The position numbers were made by a program, and so were the translations under genes. The notes under the pieces were generated by a model that ran no database searches, was not told the origin of the DNA, and saw nothing but the letters and a program-made list of their open reading frames with translations. From positions 62,001-126,000 of the forward strand of contig NZ_LT828648.1 in NCBI RefSeq assembly GCF_900169565.1: 64,000 bases of DNA, written 5' to 3'. Source of the DNA: Nitrospira japonica (GTDB lineage: Bacteria; Nitrospirota; Nitrospiria; Nitrospirales; Nitrospiraceae). Shown in pieces: positions 9,703-18,473 of this stretch (the first letter of the stretch is position 1; the number at the start of each line of letters is the position of its first letter).

Positions 9703-12564
9703 ATGGAGCCTCAATCCGCGGTTCGCAGCCTGATCGTCGAAGGGGCGCGGCAGAACAATCTCAAAAATATTTCCCTCACGCTGCCTCACGACCAAGTCAC
9801 CGCCGTCACGGGTTTGTCCGGATCAGGGAAATCATCGTTGGCGTTCGATACGCTGTATGCCGAAGGCCAATGGCGCTATGTCGAATCCCTTTCGACTTAT
9901 GCCAGGATGTTTCTCGAAAAAGTCTCCCGTCCCGACGTCGACCGCATTCTCAACGTCCGTCCGGCCATCGCCATCGAGCAGAAAAATCAGGTGCGGACCG
10001 CACGCTCGACCGTCGGAACCTCCACCGAGATCGCCGATCTGCTGCGCCTGCTGTTCGCGAAGATCGGCAGGCCGGTCTGTCCGGATTGCGGAGTGGAAGC
10101 CCGGGCGTTTCACCCGGACAGCGTCATCGACGATCTGCTCGGCCGTTTTTCCGGCGCGCGAGCTTTGATTCTCTTCCCCATCAAGCCGCCCGTCGCCAAA
10201 CAGGAGGAGGCCTTCCGGCAGTCCCTGCTGACCAGGGGCTATGCCCGCCTCAAAGCCGGAGACGACATCGTCGATTTACACGACGCGCCGCGGCTGCTCC
10301 CCCAAACGCAGGACGGCCTGTACGTCGTCCTCGACCGTCTGGTCTTGGGACGGGACAATCGGTCCCGTCTTGCGGAAGCGGTGGAAACCGCATTTCGAGA
10401 AGGTGAAGGTTATTGCGCCGTAGACGTGATCGGGACCGGCATGCAGACCTACAGCAGCGGATTCCTCTGCCAACGCTGTGGACGGACCTTCGAGCTCCCG
10501 AGGCCCGTTTTGTTTTCGTTCAACCACCCGCTCGGCGCCTGCCCCGAATGCAAAGGCTTCGGCAACGTCTTGCGATACGATCCCGACCTGGTGATTCCCG
10601 ATCACGGCAAGTCTCTCGCCCAGGGGGCCATCGAGCCCTGGAGCAAGGCCGGCACAGACTGGTGGCAGAAACAGATGTTGCTGGCCATGAAGCGACAAGG
10701 AATTGCCATCTCGGCTCCCTTCAAGGACCTGCCTCAACCGGTTCGCGACCTCCTCTGGAAGGGGGACAAGTCCTTCGACGGTATCAACGATTTCTTCACC
10801 TACCTGGAAGGGAAACGCTACAAGCTGCACGTGCGCGTACTCCTGAGCCGCTATCGCACGCCCGTCACCTGCCCGAGCTGTCACGGCAGCCGCCTGAAAC
10901 CGGCTGCTCGCTGCGTAAAAATAGGCGGCAGGGACATCCACGACATCGCCGAGATGACCGTCGAACGCGCGACTGCCTGGCTGAACGACCTGGCCCTGAG
11001 TCCGTTCGAGATCGAGATCGCCGCGGACCTGCTCAGACACCTCCGCGCCAAGTTGGGATTCCTCACTCGAGTGGGTCTCGGCTACCTGACCCTGGCCAGG
11101 CAGACCAAAACCCTCTCGGGCGGCGAGGCGCAACGAGTCTCGTTGGCCAATCAGCTTGGCGCCAGGTTGGTCGGCACGCTGTACGTCCTCGACGAACCGA
11201 CCATCGGACTGCATGCGAGGGACACTGCCCTGCTCGCGGAGATCCTCAGGGACCTCGCGTCCGCCGGAAACACCGTTGTGGTCGTCGAACATGACCGCCG
11301 GATGATCGAGTCCGCCGACTACGTCGTGGAACTGGGGCCACAGTCCGGGGAGAAAGGCGGTGAAGTCGTCTGTGCCGCTCCGGTAAAGGATTTTCTGACG
11401 GACCGCAGAGCAATCACGGCCCGGTATCTTCGCGGGGAAGACCAGATTCCGGTGCCGAAGACGCGCCGTCGCGGCAACGGCAAGCTACTGGTCGTTGCCG
11501 GCGCGAGCGAGCACAACCTAAAAGATCTCCTCGTCAGACTGCCGCTCCACATGCTGATCTGCGTGACCGGAGTATCCGGATCCGGCAAGAGCACACTGGT
11601 CGAAGACGTCCTCTATCGCGCGCTGGCCCGTGCGTTTCGCGTGGAATCGCTGTCGATGGGGCGATTCGCCGCCATTAAAGGGATCGAGCATCTGAGCGGC
11701 GTCCGGATGATCGACCAGCAGCCGATCGGACGGACACCGAGATCGAATCCCATTACCTATCTGAAAGCCTTTGAGGAGATCAGGCGGCTGTTTGCCTCCG
11801 AACGGGAAGCCCTCCGCCGGAGCTTCACGCCCGGACATTTCTCGTTCAATGCGGCGGGAGGGCGTTGCGAACGCTGCGAGGGCAGCGGAGTGGAAAAGCT
11901 GGAGATGTACTTTTTCGAGGACATGTACGTCCCCTGCGAGGTGTGCGAGGGGAAACGATTCAAACCCGAGGTCCTGACCGTTCGCCATCGCGGGAAAAAC
12001 ATCTCCGAGGTGCTCGCGATGACGGCGGACGAGGCCATGTCCTTTTTCGCCGGGGTGCCCAAACTCCAGGAGCGCCTGCATCTCCTCTCTTCCATCGGCC
12101 TGGGGTACCTGCGGCTGGGACAATCCGCTACGACGCTCTCCGGAGGCGAGGCCCAACGGCTCAAGATCGCGGCTGAATTGGCCATGAACGGCGGATCGTC
12201 TCACCGGAGGACAGCCCCCCTTCCCGGAGGAACGCGCAACGACGGGCATCACCGTGAGCGGAGCCAGTCGCCCGGCATGCTGTACATCATGGACGAGCCG
12301 ACGACCGGACTCCACTTCGACGACGTGAAGAAACTGTTGGCGGTGCTCCACAGACTCGTCGATGCCGGCAATACGGTGCTCGTGGTCGAGCATAACTTGG
12401 ACGTGATCAAGTCCGCCGACTGGATCGTGGATCTCGGACCGGAGGGGGGCGACGCAGGCGGCCGGATCGTGGCGGAAGGAAGGCCTGAACAGGTGGCAAC
12501 AACAGCGGCGTCGCACACGGGAAGATTTCTGGCGGAGTCCCTGGCCGCGACGGCTGCGACCTGA
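9703..12564 (+). CDS. uvrA: UvrA-family ABC ATPase, divergent paralogue
   Basis: A 953-residue UvrA-type protein. UvrA recognises DNA damage and loads UvrB in nucleotide excision repair. Both ATPase modules are present: Walker A GLSGSGKSS (residues 37-45) and GVSGSGKST, signatures LSGGEAQRV and LSGGEAQRL (812-820), and Walker B VLDEPTIGLH and IMDEPTTGLH. Zinc-binding cysteine pairs are seen at CPDC, CPECKGFG, CPSCHG, CERCEG and CEVCEG. The segment IAIEQKNQVRTARSTVGTST differs from the usual IDQKTTSRNPRSTVGT form, so this may be an accessory UvrA class. A roughly 25-residue hydrophilic insertion (827-859) separates the second signature from Walker B. Confidence 0.9.
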   Translation: MEPQSAVRSLIVEGARQNNLKNISLTLPHDQVTAVTGLSGSGKSSLAFDTLYAEGQWRYVESLSTYARMFLEKVSRPDVDRILNVRPAIAIEQKNQVRTARSTVGTSTEIADLLRLLFAKIGRPVCPDCGVEARAFHPDSVIDDLLGRFSGARALILFPIKPPVAKQEEAFRQSLLTRGYARLKAGDDIVDLHDAPRLLPQTQDGLYVVLDRLVLGRDNRSRLAEAVETAFREGEGYCAVDVIGTGMQTYSSGFLCQRCGRTFELPRPVLFSFNHPLGACPECKGFGNVLRYDPDLVIPDHGKSLAQGAIEPWSKAGTDWWQKQMLLAMKRQGIAISAPFKDLPQPVRDLLWKGDKSFDGINDFFTYLEGKRYKLHVRVLLSRYRTPVTCPSCHGSRLKPAARCVKIGGRDIHDIAEMTVERATAWLNDLALSPFEIEIAADLLRHLRAKLGFLTRVGLGYLTLARQTKTLSGGEAQRVSLANQLGARLVGTLYVLDEPTIGLHARDTALLAEILRDLASAGNTVVVVEHDRRMIESADYVVELGPQSGEKGGEVVCAAPVKDFLTDRRAITARYLRGEDQIPVPKTRRRGNGKLLVVAGASEHNLKDLLVRLPLHMLICVTGVSGSGKSTLVEDVLYRALARAFRVESLSMGRFAAIKGIEHLSGVRMIDQQPIGRTPRSNPITYLKAFEEIRRLFASEREALRRSFTPGHFSFNAAGGRCERCEGSGVEKLEMYFFEDMYVPCEVCEGKRFKPEVLTVRHRGKNISEVLAMTADEAMSFFAGVPKLQERLHLLSSIGLGYLRLGQSATTLSGGEAQRLKIAAELAMNGGSSHRRTAPLPGGTRNDGHHRERSQSPGMLYIMDEPTTGLHFDDVKKLLAVLHRLVDAGNTVLVVEHNLDVIKSADWIVDLGPEGGDAGGRIVAEGRPEQVATTAASHTGRFLAESLAATAAT

Positions 12565-12599
12565 GAAGGGTCTGGCTCACCACATTTCGATCGCTCTCG

Positions 12600-13988
12600 T
12601 CAGCCGGCCTGCGGATCATCCTTATGCTCTTCTTGCGGAGCATGCCCACCGGCCAATTTGCGATGCAGATATGTCCTGCTGACCGTCGTGATGACAAACG
12701 CCAGTCCAATGGCGATGGGAACGAATACCGCTGAGGCGATATTGGCGTTCTTGATCAGGCCGGCTTCGTAGAGTCCCTTGAGAATGTACCCGGCCAATCC
12801 CGCCAGGTAATAGGCGATGACGATCACCGACAGGCCCTCGACTGTATGCTGGAGGATCACCTGGCTCTTGGTGGTCTTGTCCACGCTTTGCAGAAGCGCG
12901 AGATTCTGGGCTTCGAGAATCAGATCGACGCGCGCGCGTATGATCGAGATGATGCCTTCAAACCCGCCCCGCAGGGTATCGATGCGCCGGAGCAGCTGTT
13001 GGTAGCCTTCCGCGACGCCCGTGATCCCTCCGAGCACGTAGTCGGACACGGGCCGATAGGAATCGATCGGACGCTCGGCCAGGGAGTTCAATGTCGCGTG
13101 AACGATCTTGTCGTACGGCAACGAGGCGGACAGTTCAAAGTGGAGCCGGCCGGCGATGCGGTTGGTCTTGAGAAGATCTTGCGTGAGGCTGTTCAGCCAG
13201 CGCTGCAATGTCTGCGAATCCGCATGGCCGATGTGGCCACTGATCACTTCGCGTTGCTTCAGGTGGACCTGTTCGAATTTATACACCTGATCCACGGCGG
13301 CGGAGAACAACGGCTTCTGCATCAGCAAGAGATGGTAGTAGGTTTCAATCCGGACGACGGCATCGACGATGTCTTTCAGACGCGATGCGACGCCCTGCGG
13401 CTGTCCCACGCTGACCCAATACCGCTCGCGCCCCTGCTCGTCCGGAGTAAAACTCGTCACCACCGTGGTCTGCTCGTCGAGGACCCGGCTCCCGTAGACC
13501 ACCGGGCCCGGCAGTAATGATTTCATGCGCTCGCGAGAAGGTACCGCATCCAACGTGAGCAGGATGTCGAGCCGGCACACTTCCGTGCCGAGCGGGGTCA
13601 CCGGAAATTGATAGCCGGGAAAGGTCAAGGATCCGAATGCCGCCTCGGCCCATGTCGGGAGAGGCAAATGCCAGAGCTGATAATTGTAATACTCGGTATG
13701 GGCCTGCCAGACGATGATCAATCGCTCGCCGGTCGCCGTTTCCTTGACGCCGTAGCCGAACGTCTCATGGAGAAAGATGTGGTCATCCGGCACGGAGAAC
13801 GCGGACAGGATCGACTCGAATTCCTCCCGGCTGGCTTTGCGTTGCACCGGAGGATCCGACATCCTGAACGCCATGTAGTGGACGTGCGCGGGAGCTCTGA
13901 GCCATTCGGCCAACGGCGTCTGCGGCCGTTCATGGAGTTTCTTCAGCAACGCTTCGGTTCCGGACTGCGAAAACTTTCGTTCGGTCAT
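12600..13988 (-). CDS. DUF3422 family membrane-anchored protein
   Basis: A 462-residue protein matching the DUF3422 (COG4949) pattern. The N-terminus has LHERPQTPLAEWLRAPAHVH, a central helical region follows, and two hydrophobic segments lie near the C-terminus (VIVIAYYLAGLAGYILKGL and SAVFVPIAIGLAFVITTVS). The bulk should be cytoplasmic and the tail membrane-anchored. No molecular function is established. The start MTERKFSQ has AAGGAG just upstream. It lies convergent with the uvrA paralogue, 35 bases apart. Confidence 0.85.
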   Translation of the reverse strand: MTERKFSQSGTEALLKKLHERPQTPLAEWLRAPAHVHYMAFRMSDPPVQRKASREEFESILSAFSVPDDHIFLHETFGYGVKETATGERLIIVWQAHTEYYNYQLWHLPLPTWAEAAFGSLTFPGYQFPVTPLGTEVCRLDILLTLDAVPSRERMKSLLPGPVVYGSRVLDEQTTVVTSFTPDEQGRERYWVSVGQPQGVASRLKDIVDAVVRIETYYHLLLMQKPLFSAAVDQVYKFEQVHLKQREVISGHIGHADSQTLQRWLNSLTQDLLKTNRIAGRLHFELSASLPYDKIVHATLNSLAERPIDSYRPVSDYVLGGITGVAEGYQQLLRRIDTLRGGFEGIISIIRARVDLILEAQNLALLQSVDKTTKSQVILQHTVEGLSVIVIAYYLAGLAGYILKGLYEAGLIKNANIASAVFVPIAIGLAFVITTVSRTYLHRKLAGGHAPQEEHKDDPQAG

Positions 13989-14054
13989 AGCGCTCCTTGG
14001 ATCATCCTCACGACACAGTCCCAACCGTACGCCGGCCCCGGCAAAACGGACCGG

Positions 14055-15299
14055 CTATAATCCCGGCCGCTTGTCCGCCGTCACCATCAGGTGCAACGGC
14101 TCGTCGGTGCGGCGCACCTCCAGCTCCAGAATCTCGCCGGCATCCACATGGCAAAGGCGTTTGGCGTCGCGCTCGTTCCTCGCCGTCGCCAGCGACGCGC
14201 CGTTGCAGGCCACGATCCGGTCGCCGACCTTGAGGCCCGCCTTTTCGCCCGGCAGCCCGGTGCGAAGCTCGCGTACCAGATAGAAGCGTGTCCCTCGTTC
14301 CTCGAGCAGTTCCCAGTTCACGCCGATCCGACCGGATCCGAGCAGTCCCGTCTGCGCGCCGAATCGTGTGAGAATGCGGTGGACGATCAGCCGCGCAGAC
14401 CCCTCGGGATCGTCGGTCGTGGGATCCGTCAAATGGCCCTCGCCGTTGAACAGCAACAGGCCGGTTTCGACGTCGATCATGCGCAGCGCCAGCGAGACGC
14501 TGTGCATGCGGTCCTGGGGACGTCGTTCCCACTGCTGCACCTCGCCGACGATGATGGCCTGTGCGCCGACCAGTCTGCCCACTTTCAGCACGTTGGCATC
14601 GTCCGCATGAGTGAGCTGAATGACCTGCTCTTTCAGCACTTCGTCCAGCTTGGCCCGCTCCACCATGTGGATGTCCAGGTCGAGCATCAAGGTCGTGACG
14701 ATTCCGGTCACACGAGAGCCCGATCCGCGCGCACCCGCCGCGTCTTCGAACAACATGACCGCCATCGTGCGATAGCGATCGATGTTCTCACGATCGATGG
14801 GACCGTTGCCGGTCACGACGGGTTCGAAGCGGCCGTTGACCGCCTGAACAGCCTGCACCCCGGTCGCGACACAGGCTTTCCTCCGCTGCAGGATGGCCGC
14901 GGGCGGCCCCCAGGCGCACAATTCCTCGTTCACCATGACCACGTGATGCGGATATTCCCGTTGCTGGTCCGCCGCGATATTCGTGAACGGATAGAAGAGA
15001 CAACCGCCGATCCAGACCGAGATGGGACAGAGCGCGAGTTCGTACAACCATTGCTTGCGCGCCGTCAGCGAATACTCCCACACGAGCAGGCGCCCGTCGT
15101 CACGCAGAACCCGGTCGGGGCGGCCGATTTCCTCGATAATCTGCGCCTTCGTCATGGGAACCGCAAGGCGATCGAGCTTGGATTCCGATTTGACGATCGT
15201 ATAAGCCACGCCGCATCCGGACGCGCCCGCGCCGATGCCGACCGCCAGTATCATGTTGAGAAAAATCCGGCTTCGCTGTGCGGCTACAGACCGTCGCAT
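14055..15299 (-). CDS. Lipoprotein with CsgG-like domain and C-terminal PDZ domain
   Basis: A 414-residue putative lipoprotein. The signal peptide ends in a lipobox-like GAGASGCG with acylation expected on that Cys. A short module (KAQIIEEIGRPDRVLRDDGR) resembles the SmpA/BamE small-lipoprotein fold. The central region looks like CsgG or LpoB-type lipoproteins: MLDLDIHMVERAKLDEVLKE, QLTHADDANVLKVGRLVGAQ and IIVGEVQQWE. A C-terminal PDZ domain has GEKAGLKVGDRIVACNG. The combination suggests an envelope assembly or secretion role, but I cannot name a partner. It is followed by the DUF3422 gene after 66 bases on the same strand. Confidence 0.75.
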   Translation of the reverse strand: MRRSVAAQRSRIFLNMILAVGIGAGASGCGVAYTIVKSESKLDRLAVPMTKAQIIEEIGRPDRVLRDDGRLLVWEYSLTARKQWLYELALCPISVWIGGCLFYPFTNIAADQQREYPHHVVMVNEELCAWGPPAAILQRRKACVATGVQAVQAVNGRFEPVVTGNGPIDRENIDRYRTMAVMLFEDAAGARGSGSRVTGIVTTLMLDLDIHMVERAKLDEVLKEQVIQLTHADDANVLKVGRLVGAQAIIVGEVQQWERRPQDRMHSVSLALRMIDVETGLLLFNGEGHLTDPTTDDPEGSARLIVHRILTRFGAQTGLLGSGRIGVNWELLEERGTRFYLVRELRTGLPGEKAGLKVGDRIVACNGASLATARNERDAKRLCHVDAGEILELEVRRTDEPLHLMVTADKRPGL

Positions 15300-15444
15300 C
15301 GGCGGCAGCGTACCATCGAGGTACGGCTCGCCGCAATGTGAGGACCGGACCGTCATGGGAAGCGATCCAAGGGTGCGGGGAACTCAGCGCCGGGAGACAC
15401 GCTCACGCGAGCGTCGGATGGGCTGATAGCGGACCGCTGAATTC

Positions 15445-16005
15445 CTAGTTCAGGCAGGGATCGATGGGCATATCGGCATAGTGCCGATACTCTTCGCCCA
15501 ATGCGCTCACGATATCAGGCCAAATACGCAAGGGGTCTTTCTCGAAGACGATGTTCGGATCCGCCGGGATGGTAATCCAGGAGCCGGTTTTCATTTCCGA
15601 CTCAAGCTGTCCTGGTCCCCATCCGGAATATCCGACATAGGCTCGAAACGCCTCTCGCCCTTGATTGGTGGTCAGAATCCGATCGACCAGTTCGACATCG
15701 CCGCCCAGACACACGCCGTCAAACACATGATGTGAATTGTCCGGCATCTGGTTCAGCCGATACAACAGCATGACCTGATTCGGCTGGACGGGCCCTCCTG
15801 AGAACAGCACGTGCCGCTGTCCCTCCAGAACCGGAACGTGAGGCAAGGCCTCCGATACGGACATGGCGGTCGGACGATTCACGACGACTCCCAACGCGCC
15901 GTCCGCACCGTGCTCGCACAGCAGCACCACGGTTTGACGGAAATTCGGGTCGCGAAGCGTCGGAGCTGCGATGAGGAAGATGCCCTTGCCTAGGGGGAGT
16001 TGCAT
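15445..16005 (-). CDS. YqgE/AlgH family protein
   Basis: A 186-residue protein with the YqgE/AlgH hallmarks: GKGIFLIAAPTLRDPNFRQ at the N-terminus, LGVVVNRPT, VLFSGGPVQPN and the C-terminal YVGYSGWGPGQLESEM. The structure is known for the family but the molecular role is not; in Pseudomonas AlgH was linked genetically to alginate regulation. Length is typical. No partner such as the Holliday-junction resolvase RuvX lies beside it here. Confidence 0.92.
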   Translation of the reverse strand: MQLPLGKGIFLIAAPTLRDPNFRQTVVLLCEHGADGALGVVVNRPTAMSVSEALPHVPVLEGQRHVLFSGGPVQPNQVMLLYRLNQMPDNSHHVFDGVCLGGDVELVDRILTTNQGREAFRAYVGYSGWGPGQLESEMKTGSWITIPADPNIVFEKDPLRIWPDIVSALGEEYRHYADMPIDPCLN

Positions 16006-16155
16006 ACGGCTTATCCTATCGCGCCATCACGGCACACGCAAGCCGATCGTCCCTCCGCCGGCGACGGCGAAGACGATTGTCCGACGCGTCGTCTGCAATC
16101 ACGATGCGTGCGGATTGATCATCGCGGATTCTTCCGAGCGATTATGGCGAGGCGA

Positions 16156-16944
16156 CTATTGATAGAGAGAATCCCGTCGATCGCGAAGGAGATCATTATA
16201 CGGAGTCACCGCCTTATCGCGGGCCTCGGATGGGTCTATCTCGATGATACAGACATCTTCCCGGTCGCGCGGCGACCGGCAGAGGATTTCCCCTCGCGGA
16301 TTGACGATCTCGCTGTTGCCGATATACACGAGCGGAGCCTTGCCCCCGCGGGATTCCATTCCGGTACGATTGCACGTCACGGAGAAGACGCGATTCTCAA
16401 GACAACGGACGGGCATGGAGTCTGGACAGTTCGGCAACACCAGATTCGACGGATGGCAGATGATATCGGCACCCCTCAGCGCCAACGCGCGAGCCGACTC
16501 CGGATAATACCAATCGAAACAGATCATCACCCCGATCCTGGCCGGGCCGATATCCCACACGCGGAAGCCCGTATCGCCGGGCGTGAAGAACAACGTCTCT
16601 TCGGAAAACAAATGGGTCTTCCGGTACGCTCCGATGAAGCCGGTGGGACCGACCGCCACGGCGGAGTTATACAGGAGGGAACCGGCCCGTTCCGCAAGGC
16701 CCGCAACGATGACCATGTGCTTCTTGCGCGCGATTTCGATCAGACGCGCCGTGGTGGGTCCGTCCGGAATGGATTCGGCTAGGTTTCGCACTTCCGACTG
16801 CGAAACGAACTGATAGCCGGACACGCAGAGTTCCGGCAAGACAATCAGATCGGCCTCGATCGCGTCGAGCTGGGCCGAGATCCGTTCCAGGTTCGCCGAG
16901 GTCTCGCCGAATTCCGGATTGCTTTGGTAGTAGCCGATGCGCAC
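16156..16944 (-). CDS. Carbon-nitrogen hydrolase (nitrilase superfamily)
   Basis: A 262-residue cytoplasmic amidase of the nitrilase fold. The Glu-Lys-Cys triad is visible: Glu in LPELCVSGYQ, Lys in YRKTHLF and Cys in MICFDWYYPESAR. It probably hydrolyses a small amide or carbamoyl compound; substrate cannot be read from sequence. The GTG start at 16944 (MRIGYYQSNPEFGE) is chosen because AAAGGGA lies about 6 bases upstream and family members begin at this strand; a longer frame would extend into the terminator of the next gene. Confidence 0.88.
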   Translation of the reverse strand: MRIGYYQSNPEFGETSANLERISAQLDAIEADLIVLPELCVSGYQFVSQSEVRNLAESIPDGPTTARLIEIARKKHMVIVAGLAERAGSLLYNSAVAVGPTGFIGAYRKTHLFSEETLFFTPGDTGFRVWDIGPARIGVMICFDWYYPESARALALRGADIICHPSNLVLPNCPDSMPVRCLENRVFSVTCNRTGMESRGGKAPLVYIGNSEIVNPRGEILCRSPRDREDVCIIEIDPSEARDKAVTPYNDLLRDRRDSLYQ

Positions 16945-17000
16945 GACAAGTCCCTTTTCACTCGAACACGGAAGAGCGGGTGATTCCCTGAGACAGAAAC

Positions 17001-17025
17001 GGGCAGGGACCACTGGTCCCTGCCC
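17001..17025 (-). terminator. Intrinsic terminator after the SmbP gene
   Basis: A nearly perfect 25-base GC-rich inverted repeat lies about 50 bases past the stop codon of the smbP-like gene. On the minus strand it is followed by GTTTCTGTCT, a weak T-tract. It also marks the upstream limit of the nitrilase-family gene. Confidence 0.6.
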
Positions 17026-17071
17026 GCTAGACTACAACCCACAAACCGTACGGAACAATGTTCAGCGCGGC

Positions 17072-17413
17072 TTACTTCACCTCGGACAGGTGAGTCACGG
17101 CGCCTTCGGCATGTTTCGTGGCCACATCGGCATGCCCGGCTTTCCCATGTTCCACCGCTTCCTGAAGATGCTTGACCCCTTCGTCCAGATGCGGATTCTT
17201 CGTGTCCTTTTGCGCTGCCTGGGCATGCTTGAGCGCGCCTTCCGCGTGCTTCGTCAATGCATCCGCATGACCCTGCTTACCGTGCTCTACCGCTTCCTTT
17301 GCATGTTCCACGGCTTCGCTCACATGCTTGTTGTCCGCCTGAGCAACCAGCGGCATGCCGAGCAATGCCACAGCTGCCAGCAGAAGCGCTCCGCGTTGGA
17401 TAGTCACTTTCAT
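17072..17413 (-). CDS. smbP: SmbP-like small periplasmic metal-binding protein
   Basis: A 113-residue protein with a signal peptide (cleavage expected after AQA, residue 26). The mature part is His-rich and helical, like the small metal-binding protein SmbP of Nitrosomonas europaea, which binds copper and other divalent metals in the periplasm. Two near-identical repeats are visible at residues 39-63 and 84-108, each with the pattern EAVEHGKxGHADxxTKHAEGA. The likely role is metal buffering or delivery, which suits an organism rich in metalloenzymes. It has a strong ribosome site (GAGGAGG), its own promoter at 17480-17508 and a downstream terminator, so it is monocistronic. Confidence 0.88.
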   Translation of the reverse strand: MKVTIQRGALLLAAVALLGMPLVAQADNKHVSEAVEHAKEAVEHGKQGHADALTKHAEGALKHAQAAQKDTKNPHLDEGVKHLQEAVEHGKAGHADVATKHAEGAVTHLSEVK

Positions 17414-17479
17414 GGGACCTCCTCTTATGGTTATCCGTTCGATGAGAGAGAGAGATGGATAAGGACTGCTAATGTGTTC

Positions 17480-17508
17480 ACCTTACACAGCCGTTTTTTA
17501 GCTGTCAA
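17480..17508 (-). promoter_or_regulatory. Sigma-70-type promoter of the smbP gene
   Basis: On the minus strand: TTGACA (17503-17508), a 17-base spacer and TAAGGT (17480-17485). The -35 box is a perfect match and overlaps the last codons of the upstream rhodanese gene. The -10 is weak (3/6). The predicted leader is about 60 bases. Confidence 0.55.
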
Positions 17509-18383
17509 GACGGCCGGGCCGGCGCATCGACCCCCAGGACTTTTTGCAGGCCTTGAAAATCTTTCTCCACCGGACAGGCGAAATCGCGGCTCCATTCCCA
17601 CCAGGATCCGGCATAGTTGCGCACCTTTTGAAAGCCCGCCAATTTGAGCACCACATACAACCAAGCCGACCGGACGCCACCGGTGCAGTAACACACAATC
17701 TCCTGGTCCGGATGCAGGCCCTTGTCCTCCAGGCCGGATTGGATCGCTTGGAGATCCTTGACGGTGGCATTTTGGTTCAGAAATCCGTTCCATGCGATGT
17801 TGATGGCGGAAGGGATATGGCCGGCTCGTGGGATACCGGAGACTTCCTTCCCCAGAAACTCCTCGAGACTCCTCGCATCGACGATCACGACTTGCGGATG
17901 GGACTGCTTCACCACTGCTCGAAGCTCGTCCTTCAGGATCGCGGCGTCCTTATTGATCCGGATGACGAAGGTGCCGGGTTTGACGTTGACCCGGCCATGT
18001 TCGAAGGGGCGACGTTCATCGATCCATTTGACCCACCCTCCGTCGAGGATGCGCAGATTCTTGTGCCCGAAATACTCGAGCATCCAGAACATGCGTCCTT
18101 CATCTCCCCAGTTGTCGAACGGATTCGAATAGATGACGACTTCGCTGTCGTCGTTGATACCCAAAGCACGGATTCGCTGCTGCATGCGGGACGGATCCGG
18201 ATCCAGAAGTCCTTTGGCCACGGCGTTCGGATCGCTATACTCGTGCCAGGTCGAATTGACGGCGCCAGGGATGTGGCCGCCGAATTCGTACGCCGCTTTC
18301 CCGCGGACATCGATGATGACGAGCCCTGGCCGGCCCAATTTACCCTGCAGAGTTTCGGTGTCGATCAGTAACGGATGTGTCAT
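17505..18383 (-). CDS. Two-domain rhodanese-type sulfurtransferase
   Basis: A 292-residue protein with tandem rhodanese domains. The first holds DVRGKAAYEFGGHIPGAVN and the second DARSLEEFLGKEVSGIPRAG. The catalytic loop is in the second domain: CYCTGGVRSAW with the active Cys at the second CTGGVR position. The expected reaction is sulfane sulfur transfer from thiosulfate or 3-mercaptopyruvate to a thiophilic acceptor. No signal peptide is visible, so it is cytoplasmic. The start at MTHPLLID has AGGAG 6 bases upstream. It runs in the same direction as the preceding deacetylase gene, 90 bases apart. Confidence 0.92.
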   Translation of the reverse strand: MTHPLLIDTETLQGKLGRPGLVIIDVRGKAAYEFGGHIPGAVNSTWHEYSDPNAVAKGLLDPDPSRMQQRIRALGINDDSEVVIYSNPFDNWGDEGRMFWMLEYFGHKNLRILDGGWVKWIDERRPFEHGRVNVKPGTFVIRINKDAAILKDELRAVVKQSHPQVVIVDARSLEEFLGKEVSGIPRAGHIPSAINIAWNGFLNQNATVKDLQAIQSGLEDKGLHPDQEIVCYCTGGVRSAWLYVVLKLAGFQKVRNYAGSWWEWSRDFACPVEKDFQGLQKVLGVDAPARPS

Positions 18384-18473
18384 AACTCCTCTCAATGCCC
18401 TCCCTGTCCTCTGTGAAATTCAGCAGGCCTTTTGCTCACGTGCGCTCCTGCCGGCGCACGGCAAGTCCCGCCA

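Noticed and set aside
10276-11292. A 338-codon minus-strand open frame
   Set aside because: Antisense to the UvrA-family gene; no motif or ribosome site.
14091-15341. A 416-codon plus-strand open frame
   Set aside because: Antisense to the CsgG/PDZ lipoprotein, which has a signal peptide and domain motifs; the shadow frame is rich in Arg, His and Gln without structure.
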